Below are positions 1-5,052 of a DNA stretch of 11,714 bases, piece after piece. Position numbers and translations under genes: made by a program. The notes beneath the pieces are model-generated. The model did no database searches and was not told the DNA's origin. It saw only the letters and a list, made by a program, of their open reading frames with translations. The stretch lies in assembly GCA_021790955.1 (NCBI GenBank), contig JAJYFI010000018.1, forward strand, positions 1 through 11,714. The letters run 5' to 3'. Origin of the DNA: a bacterium (GTDB lineage: Bacteria; Elusimicrobiota; Elusimicrobia; UBA1565; UBA9628). The first letter of the stretch is position 1. Each line of letters begins with the position of its first letter.

Positions 1-779
1 TACTGGAACAGGCGGAGATGGAGAAGCTGGGGATGGGCGCGCTGCTGGGGGTGGCGCAGGGCAGCGCGGAACCGCCGGCGCTGATCGTGATCCGGTACAA
101 GCCGGTGGAGGCCAAGGGCAATGCACACCTGGGGTTGGTGGGGAAGGGCGTGACGTTCGACTCGGGCGGGATTTCGATCAAGCCGTCCGAGGGCATGGAG
201 AAGATGAAGTACGACATGTCGGGCGGAGCGGCGATGATGGGCGCGATGCGGGCCATCGCGCAACTGAAGCCGGCGACGAGGGTGACGGCGTTCGTGCCAT
301 GCGTGGAGAATATGCCGGGGGCCAGGGCGCAAAGGCCGGGGGACATCGTGACGGCGATGTCGGGGAAGACGGTGGAGGTGATCAACACCGATGCGGAAGG
401 GCGGCTGATTCTGGCGGACGCGATGGCGTACGCGCGGAAGCAGGGCTGCACGCACCTGGTGGACGCGGCGACGCTGACGGGCGCGATCGTGGTGGCGCTG
501 GGGCATTACAACGTCGGGTTATTCGCGAGCGACGACGGGCTGCGGGCGCACGGGGACGTTTTTCGCTTGCGAGGCGGCGGGGATTTCCCCGGACATCCTC
601 TGCCTTTCCAAGGGCATCACGGGCGGGACGATGGCCCTAGGGGCGACGCTCGCGAGCGAGGAGATATTCCGGGGCTTCTGGTCGAGGGACCGCTCCCGCG
701 CCTTCTTTCATGGCCATTCCTACACGGCGAACCCCATCGCCTGCAGCGCCGCTCTCGCCAATCTGAGGATCTTCGATGA
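1..779 (+). CDS. pepA: Leucyl aminopeptidase (M17, PepA type), internal fragment truncated at both ends
   Basis: This is the catalytic part of a cytosolic two-metal aminopeptidase that removes N-terminal residues from peptides. The frame is already open at base 1, so the 5' end lies outside the window; the first Met is at 18. Counting from that Met, the metal and catalytic residues of the family are visible: K43 and D48 (GKGVTFDSGG), K55 (SIKP), D66 (KYDMSGG) and D125/E127/R129 (NTDAEGR). Similarity continues through LVDAATLTGAIVVALGH to about residue 176 (base 545) and then stops. The frame stays open to a TGA at 777-779, but that tail is the following aminotransferase read out of frame. More than 100 C-terminal residues of the family are missing. 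Codons here favour G endings (ctg, ggg, gtg, gcg), unlike the C-ending codons downstream, so the segment looks foreign or mis-joined. The family call is sure; a working product is unlikely. Confidence 0.85.
   Translation, partial: LEQAEMEKLGMGALLGVAQGSAEPPALIVIRYKPVEAKGNAHLGLVGKGVTFDSGGISIKPSEGMEKMKYDMSGGAAMMGAMRAIAQLKPATRVTAFVPCVENMPGARAQRPGDIVTAMSGKTVEVINTDAEGRLILADAMAYARKQGCTHLVDAATLTGAIVVALGHYNVGLFASDDGLRAHGDVFRLRGGGDFPGHPLPFQGHHGRDDGPRGDARERGDIPGLLVEGPLPRLLSWPFLHGEPHRLQRRSRQSEDLR
541..556. other. Breakpoint joining the pepA and bioA fragments
   Basis: Two unrelated conserved proteins meet here within about 15 bases. Frame 3 (codons at 543, 546 and so on) carries aminopeptidase up to about GLFASDDGLRA. 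Frame 1 (codons at 544, 547) carries aminotransferase from GRTGTFFACEAAG onward. The short string cgggcgca could suit either side, as expected of a microhomology join. The codon-ending preference changes at the same point. It is either an assembly chimera or a real illegitimate recombination; the sequence alone cannot decide. Confidence 0.75.
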
Positions 780-1089
780 AGAGCCCGTCGCCGAGCGGAT
801 CGCCGCGCAGGCCCGCCTGCATGCCGCCGAGCTCGAGCGCTTCTCCCGGATCCGGGGACGCCCGGTCGCGACGCGCCGGACGGGAACGATCGCCGCGATC
901 GAGATCCCGCGCGGCGACGCCGGGTATTTGAGCCGGCTCGGCCGCCGGCTTTCCCGTTTTTATCTTTCGAGGAGCGTTCTTCTGCGACCGCTCGGGAACG
1001 TCGTCTATCTGATCGCCCCCTACTGCAGCACCCCCAAGGAGATCCGTCATGCCTACGACGCTATCGAAGAATCGCTCGATCTCGCTTAA
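544..1089 (+). CDS. bioA: Adenosylmethionine-8-amino-7-oxononanoate aminotransferase, C-terminal fragment
   Basis: BioA is a cytosolic PLP enzyme of biotin synthesis. It uses S-adenosylmethionine as amino donor to turn KAPA into DAPA. About 181 C-terminal codons remain of a protein usually near 430 residues. Visible family features are the GRTG stretch at the start, the PLP-lysine motif LCLSKGITGG (Lys codon at 610-612), the FHGHSYTANPIACSAAL block, and the C-terminal RPLGNVVYLIAPYC with the acidic end typical of BioA. The first ATG in frame is at 631, but homology clearly begins upstream at 544, so the true N-terminus is lost at the breakpoint. The 3' end overlaps the next gene by 41 bases. 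Another class-III aminotransferase is possible, but HGHSYTANPIAC and the C-terminus favour BioA. The fragment lacks the N-terminal half and would not be active alone. Confidence 0.85.
   Translation, partial: GRTGTFFACEAAGISPDILCLSKGITGGTMALGATLASEEIFRGFWSRDRSRAFFHGHSYTANPIACSAALANLRIFDEEPVAERIAAQARLHAAELERFSRIRGRPVATRRTGTIAAIEIPRGDAGYLSRLGRRLSRFYLSRSVLLRPLGNVVYLIAPYCSTPKEIRHAYDAIEESLDLA
1036..1041 (+). promoter_or_regulatory. Shine-Dalgarno site of the ferritin-like gene inside the bioA end
   Basis: AAGGAG lies seven bases before the ATG at 1049, inside the bioA coding sequence. This strong match decides the start and shows that the 41-base overlap with bioA is real rather than an over-long gene call. 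It also suggests translational coupling. Confidence 0.7.
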
Positions 1090-1657
1090 AGCTTTCCTTG
1101 AGGAGGCCGTCGCCGATCACCGGCGTCACGCCCGGTTCCTCAACACGCTGTCCTTCCTGGAGCATCTGGGTTCGCGCAAGATCTTTCTCAGCCATCGGCG
1201 CTCGACGCTGCCGGGCGGCGTGCTTCAGCATCTGGCGGAGGAGACCCGGCACGCCTCTTTTTTCAGGAGGCACGCGGAGAAGATCGGGGGCCGGCGTCTC
1301 GCCTACGTTCCCGACGACATGCTCGCCATGGCGTCGTCCTTTTATTATTTCGAGAGGCTCGACGCCCGGATCGCCCGCCTCGCGGGGGAGGAGCGCGATC
1401 TTCCGTATTATTATGTGAGCCTCGCGATCGAGAGGCGGGCTCTGGAGCTGTACCATCGATACGAGGAGGTCCTGGAGAACGCCGGCCGGCCGCTGACCCT
1501 CAAGAGCCTCCTTGCCGAGGAGCGAAGGCATCTGGCCGAGATGGAGGAGGCCCTGAAGGACAGGGACGCCCGCCATGCCGAACGGAAAAGCTCCTGCGCC
1601 GCGATCGAAGGGCCGCTTTTCGAGCGCTGGTTTCGCGCCGTCTCCTTCGCCCCGTAA
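1049..1657 (+). CDS. Ferritin-like diiron protein overlapping bioA
   Basis: This 202-residue protein has no signal peptide or membrane helix. It shows the ligand pattern of a ferritin-like four-helix diiron fold: Glu38 in NTLSFLEHLGSRK, Glu65-x-x-His68 (EETRH), Glu128 in SLAIERRALELYH, and Glu158-x-x-His161 (EERRH). The order E, ExxH, E, ExxH with a long crossover between pairs is that of ferritin-like oxidases and hydroxylases. The length is about right for a single such domain. I do not recognise a named member. It starts inside bioA behind a good ribosome binding site and ends just before a terminator, so the two genes look like one unit. A redox or oxygenase step near biotin or another amine product is possible, but this rests only on position. 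Codon use matches the host. The fold is likely; the function is unknown. Confidence 0.75.
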   Translation: MPTTLSKNRSISLKAFLEEAVADHRRHARFLNTLSFLEHLGSRKIFLSHRRSTLPGGVLQHLAEETRHASFFRRHAEKIGGRRLAYVPDDMLAMASSFYYFERLDARIARLAGEERDLPYYYVSLAIERRALELYHRYEEVLENAGRPLTLKSLLAEERRHLAEMEEALKDRDARHAERKSSCAAIEGPLFERWFRAVSFAP

Positions 1658-1661
1658 ACGT

Positions 1662-1699
1662 AAAGGACAGGGCAGATCGTCGTCCGCCCTGCCTTTCTT
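1662..1699 (+). terminator. Rho-independent terminator after the bioA/diiron unit
   Basis: The left arm at 1663-1673 pairs with the right arm at 1686-1696. It has one A-C mismatch and one G-U pair, and the loop is 12 bases. AAA precedes the stem and TTTCTT follows it, so it could act in both directions. It begins five bases after the diiron gene stop. Confidence 0.65.
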
Positions 1700-1755
1700 G
1701 GCCGGTGCGGCGTTACGATGGGCTCAGGTTAGAGCCCCGCGTCGTCCTCCGGCCG

Positions 1756-1781
1756 GCAGCCTTCCGGGTCGGAAGGTCTGC
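1756..1781 (+). other. Intergenic hairpin of unknown role
   Basis: gcag-ccttcc at 1756-1765 pairs with ggaagg-t-ctgc at 1771-1781, giving ten base pairs with one bulged T and a five-base loop. No T-tract follows. It lies in a 240-base gap (1700-1939) with no convincing gene. I compared the area by eye with riboswitch consensus sequences and found no match. Confidence 0.4.
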
Positions 1782-1869
1782 GTCAGGCTTTCGGGAGCGT
1801 CCTCCCGTCCACCTTCGCTTTTAAATGCCGCAACGTTCCGGCCCCGAGCGTTCCGGACGGCGGTCGCCG

Positions 1870-1903
1870 AAGGGCCTAGGAGGGTTTTGGGTCCTAGGCC
1901 CTT
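1870..1903 (+). other. Strong 12-bp hairpin upstream of the PHP gene
   Basis: Bases 1870-1881 and 1892-1903 are perfect reverse complements containing CCTAGG, with a ten-base loop gggttttggg. A G-U pair and a C-G pair could extend the stem. Only TTT follows the right arm, so it is a weak terminator candidate. The right arm runs into the -35 hexamer of the next promoter, so it may instead insulate the promoter or serve as a binding site. Confidence 0.55.
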
Positions 1904-1931
1904 TGACGGGGCTTGGCCAAGCTGATATAAA
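1903..1931 (+). promoter_or_regulatory. Sigma-70-like promoter of the PHP gene with a palindrome in the spacer
   Basis: TTGACG at 1903-1908 and TATAAA at 1926-1931 each match consensus at five of six positions and are separated by exactly 17 bases. The spacer holds a perfect 12-base palindrome, gcttggccaagc, at 1911-1922, where a repressor could sit. The predicted transcription start (about 1938) falls one or two bases before the ATG at 1940, so the transcript would be nearly leaderless. However, AAGGA at 1931-1935 could serve as a ribosome binding site if transcription starts further upstream. Confidence 0.55.
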
Positions 1932-1939
1932 AGGAAAGA

Positions 1940-3007
1940 ATGAAGAACAGCTATCGAGCGATCCCGCGCCTCGCCGCCGTCCTTGCCTTAGGCTGTCCCT
2001 TCGTTTTCCCCGCCTCTGCCGCCCAGATCGACCTCCACTCCCACAGCTACTGCTCGGACGGCATCCAGACGCCCGAGTCGATGGCCGAGGACGCCAAGCA
2101 GGCCGGGATCGACGTCTACGCGTTGACGGACCATGACTCGACCGCCTGCCTCGATCGCGCCCGGTCGAAGGCCCGGGAATTGGGGGTGCGCACCATTCCC
2201 GGCATCGAGGTCAGCGCCGAGGACGACAGCATGCACATCCTCGGCCTCGGTATCGACTCCGACAACGGGGCTCTCAAGAGCCTGCTCGTCAACACGAGCC
2301 AGGAGCGCCGCAACCGCTTGAAGGCGATCTTGCGGAAGCTTTCGCAGATGGAAAAGCCCGTCGATCTCGAGCAGGACATCCTGCTCCCGAAGCTCAATTT
2401 CGAGCGCCGCCTCGACGGCCTTCCGCCGCTTCAGAGCTCGCCGGGAGAGGCCGCCCTTCTTTCCCAGATCCGGGGCCAGATCACGCGTCCCGACATCGCC
2501 CGGGCCCTCGTGCGCAAGGGCTACGCCTACAATTCCCGCGACGCCTTCGATCGCTACATTGGAGACGACGCGCCCGCGGGAGTCCCGCTCAAGGGCCCGC
2601 CCTTCTCGGCGGCGATCGCCGCCATCCACGCGGCGGGGGGGCTCGCCGTCCTCGCCCACCCCTACACGATTTCGAAGTACAAGAAGTTCCCCGTGAGCTT
2701 TTCCGGCAAAAGCTTCGCAACCTTCGAGGACTTGGCGAAAACCCTGCTTGAGGCGGGCTTGGACGGCTTCGAGGCCTACCGCCCCAATTGGGAGAAAGAT
2801 CTCTCGGACGTCAAGCGCCTCCAGAAGATCGCGGCCGACTTCGCGGCGCCATCGGGCCGTGCCGTGCTCTTCACCTCGGGGTCGGACTACCACGGCTACG
2901 CCCCCGACGATCCCAACCGCCTGGGGGCCAGGTCCCTCGGGGTGCCGGACGTTCCCGAGGACGTTCAGGCCCAGATGATCCAGGCCCTCGCCCGGGTTGC
3001 GCGCTGA
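1940..3007 (+). CDS. Exported PHP-domain metal-dependent phosphoesterase
   Basis: PHP-domain proteins of the COG0613/YciV group hydrolyse phosphoesters, such as nucleotide 3'-phosphates or short RNA, at a three-metal site. The ligands are visible: H33 and H35 (DLHSHSYCSDG), D40, D64 and H65 (LTDHDST), E90 (PGIEVSA), H99 (MHILGLG), H240 (LAHPYT) and D316/H318 (GSDYHGY). RPDIARALVRKGY and a GLDGFEAYRPNW block are also typical. The N-terminus (KNSYRAIPRLAAVLALGC then FPASAA) reads as a signal peptide with cleavage after about residue 28. Export is unusual, since the well-studied relatives are cytosolic. Cys19 follows LALG, a poor lipobox, so a lipoprotein is less likely. The 355 residues include the signal. 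The gene stands alone with its own promoter. A periplasmic nucleotide or phosphate-scavenging role is inferred; the substrate is unknown. Confidence 0.85.
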   Translation: MKNSYRAIPRLAAVLALGCPFVFPASAAQIDLHSHSYCSDGIQTPESMAEDAKQAGIDVYALTDHDSTACLDRARSKARELGVRTIPGIEVSAEDDSMHILGLGIDSDNGALKSLLVNTSQERRNRLKAILRKLSQMEKPVDLEQDILLPKLNFERRLDGLPPLQSSPGEAALLSQIRGQITRPDIARALVRKGYAYNSRDAFDRYIGDDAPAGVPLKGPPFSAAIAAIHAAGGLAVLAHPYTISKYKKFPVSFSGKSFATFEDLAKTLLEAGLDGFEAYRPNWEKDLSDVKRLQKIAADFAAPSGRAVLFTSGSDYHGYAPDDPNRLGARSLGVPDVPEDVQAQMIQALARVAR

Positions 3008-3057
3008 GGGAGTGGATCGCGACAGCGTTCGCGCCTTTCGGGGCCGAGTCTCCTTCT

Positions 3058-3414
3058 CCGCTGGTTTATGCAGCAGAAAGCCTTTCGCTTGCCGCCTATG
3101 AAAAATTAGTCCATACTGGGGACGAAGGCCGGGCTTTGAAATTAGTCTCATATAAAATTGACATTCCTGCCGATCTCATTGAAGAGCAAAACCGCAGAAA
3201 CCTGCCATCCAATTGGAAAGAACTCCCTGCCCCGAAAGCTACGAAAGACGTAGGAAGCAAATGGGCGCAGGATTTCCGCTCCGCTGTCCTGAAGGTGCCA
3301 TCAGTTCTAATTGAAACCGAGTTTGACTATCTGCTGAATCCACTGCATCCTGATTTTAAACGCGTTAAGATTTCTTCGGCAGAAGCTTTTCAGTTTGATG
3401 GCCGTGTTTGGTGA
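3058..3414 (+). pseudogene. RES-domain toxin remnant lacking its N-terminus
   Basis: RES toxins (ParT/MbcT type) attack NAD+ or related cofactors and are normally held by an Xre/ParS-type antitoxin encoded next to them. About 118 codons show the C-terminal two-thirds of the domain: VYAAESLSLAAYEKLVH, VSYKIDIPADLIEE, NLPSNWKELPAP, DVGSKWAQ, VLKVPSVLIETEFDYLLNP and DFKRV with FDGRVW at the end. The N-terminal part with the conserved Arg (GGRWN region) is absent, and so is any antitoxin gene. The frame is open further upstream, but that stretch is the PHP gene read out of frame. Codons are clearly more AT-rich than in the PHP gene, with the change at about 3050-3060. With Arg of the Arg-Glu-Ser set missing, it should be inactive. 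The family call is good; when and how it was cut is unknown. Confidence 0.75.
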
Positions 3415-3488
3415 AAAAAGCTGGATCGCCTCGAACTCTGGGGAGCGGCCCTTAGATTATAAAACGGTGATTTTTAGATGGAAAAACG

Positions 3489-3564
3489 TGGTGGACGTGC
3501 GGGGATTTGAACCCCGGACCTCCTGCATGCCATGCAGGCGCTCTCCCAGCTGAGCTACACGCCC
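3489..3564 (-). tRNA. tRNA-Ala (anticodon GGC)
   Basis: The reverse strand folds into a full cloverleaf of 73 bases plus an encoded CCA at 3489-3491. The acceptor GGGCGTG/CACGTCC contains the G3-U70 pair that marks alanine tRNAs. The D arm is GCTC/GAGC, and the anticodon stem CCTGC/GCAGG encloses ATGGCAT with anticodon GGC at 3529-3531, reading GCC. The T arm is CGGGG-TTCAAAT-CCCCG and the discriminator base is A. A run of T follows the 3' end (3482-3486 on the reverse strand). The promoter should lie in the AT-rich 3580-3600 region; I see no convincing -35/-10 pair. GCC is a heavily used codon in this window, so the gene should matter to the host. Confidence 0.97.
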
Positions 3565-3598
3565 ATGGAGGAAACGACGGTATATTTTACAAGACTTT

Positions 3599-3784
3599 TT
3601 CCGTATTCGCCCGCCCGACCAGGGCTTCCTCTTCGATCCGGTGACGCTCTTTGTTCCCAACACCGCGCCCGTCCCGAACGCCTCCGTCGCCATCCAGATG
3701 CTCTCAAACGGCCATACCCGCACGATCCTCGCGACGGCCAGGGGAACAGAGGGAGGCTGGAAAACCTTGGAAGGGACGGCCTAA
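3599..3784 (+). pseudogene. Short GC-rich C-terminal gene remnant, function unknown
   Basis: A frame ending in TAA at 3782-3784 reads FRIRPPDQGFLFDPVTL, then FVPNTAPVPNASVAIQMLS and GWKTLEGTA. Its C-ending codons fit the host, while the sequence on both sides is AT-richer. The frame opens after a TGA inside the tRNA at 3551 and has no start codon. It looks like the last 60 or so residues of a larger protein, possibly extracellular and beta-rich from its V/T/N/P composition. I recognise no family, and the reading may be accidental. Confidence 0.3.
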
Positions 3785-3795
3785 AGTGTACGTAG

Positions 3796-5052
3796 ATGAG
3801 TATCCCGAATAAGCTGAACCGCTACACCGTACTGCGCACACGTGCTCGCTTTTTCTTAAGCCGCGCTTTATTGGGCAAGGTGCTGTTTGCCGGGGCGGTT
3901 GCTTTTTTGGGTCTCCTTGTCGTCGAGGGCAGCTTGGAATATTATGGGGTCCTTCAAGAGTTGCGAATGGACGCCGCGCAGGCGCATAGGCCATTTTATT
4001 GGTGGTCTTTTCACACTTATTCTGGAACGAGGCTTAAGGAACACTTCCCCGGCGCTCCGCATGAGGGAATTCTTAAGTTGCAACTGACCCCCGCCATGGG
4101 ATATAAAAATATGCCGAACCAAAAGACAGCCTATTTTTCTATCGATGGCTCGGGATTGCGGGGCTCCCGATCACCCAACAATGCCGCGTCGCGAGTCGTA
4201 TTGCTGGGCGGCTCGACAGCTTTCGGTACGGGGCTTGATTCCGATGCACAGACCTTTGCCCACCAAATTGAAGTTGTTTTGCCGAAAACTCGCGTGCTGA
4301 ATGCGGGAGTGATCGGGTACGAGTCCGGACAGGAGCTTGTCTATCTGGTCACAGAACTCATAGACCAGCGTCCGGCGCTGGTGATAACTCTCGACGGAGT
4401 CAATGACTTCGCAGAGAGCTACCAGCCTTCTTTTGACAGAATGACGCACGGGTTTGCCAACTTCAACGTTATTGATGATCAGATCGCCGCAGCGGAAAAG
4501 CAATTTTCACGGCCATTAATTGAGAAGTTACTAAGCCTGCATAAATTTCTTTTTATCAGTCTCGAAGAAAGAATGAAGCTCGGTGCGGCGGCCATATCTT
4601 TTCCCCTGCGTCAAGGGAAAATCGGGGAGAATATAGTCATCGCGGCACGAAACTATGCGGCCAATATCCACAAGATGTCCGGCATCGCCCATTACGGAGG
4701 CGCGAGATTCCTATGCGTGATTCAGCCGTTTCGTGCGCTGAATAATCGTGACGACGAACGCTTTGGCAAGGGATATCGAAAATTCATCGGCATCGCAGGC
4801 AGAGAACTCCACCGGCAAAAAGTGGCGATTATGAACTTGAATTCAACTAAATACAATAAATACTTGAAACCTTCATTTTTCATGGACGAAGTACATTTGG
4901 ATTACAGAGGCAATGTAGCTATGGCGAGGCTTGTCGCGGAACGGATTCGGAAGCTCCGTCTATTGGGATGGTTTCGAGAAACTCAACTTAACAACGGCCC
5001 AGAAAACGGGGGAAGGTCACGCGGCCGTTCCCGGCGCCGCCGCAGTCGATAG
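3796..5052 (+). CDS. Membrane-anchored SGNH/GDSL hydrolase-like protein
   Basis: SGNH hydrolases are serine esterases, and versions with an N-terminal anchor often acetylate or deacetylate envelope glycans. A basic N-terminus is followed by one hydrophobic segment at about residues 27-44, which fits a signal anchor with the enzyme outside. The blocks follow in order: LLGGSTAFGTG with nucleophile Ser140, NAGVIGYESGQEL (Gly171), LDGVNDF with Asn203, and the catalytic pair D364-x-x-H367 in FMDEVHLDYRGN. The preceding FSIDGSGLRG is also common in these proteins. A TAG just before the ATG limits the start, and no clear ribosome binding site is seen. The last 23 codons or so (NNGPENGGRSRGRSRRRRSR) overlap the convergent gene and look like read-through past a lost natural end. 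Codons are visibly more AT-rich than in flanking genes, suggesting transfer. The fold is confident; the substrate is unknown. Confidence 0.8.
   Translation: MSIPNKLNRYTVLRTRARFFLSRALLGKVLFAGAVAFLGLLVVEGSLEYYGVLQELRMDAAQAHRPFYWWSFHTYSGTRLKEHFPGAPHEGILKLQLTPAMGYKNMPNQKTAYFSIDGSGLRGSRSPNNAASRVVLLGGSTAFGTGLDSDAQTFAHQIEVVLPKTRVLNAGVIGYESGQELVYLVTELIDQRPALVITLDGVNDFAESYQPSFDRMTHGFANFNVIDDQIAAAEKQFSRPLIEKLLSLHKFLFISLEERMKLGAAAISFPLRQGKIGENIVIAARNYAANIHKMSGIAHYGGARFLCVIQPFRALNNRDDERFGKGYRKFIGIAGRELHRQKVAIMNLNSTKYNKYLKPSFFMDEVHLDYRGNVAMARLVAERIRKLRLLGWFRETQLNNGPENGGRSRGRSRRRRSR

Noticed and set aside
1700..1870. Riboswitch (c-di-GMP, ZTP or similar) in the gap before the PHP gene
   Set aside because: Hairpins are present, but no conserved core of a known class could be aligned by eye.
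1988..3151. Long open frame on the minus strand opposite the PHP gene
   Set aside because: It has no recognisable motif and lies antisense to a gene with all PHP metal ligands; open antisense frames are expected in GC-rich DNA.
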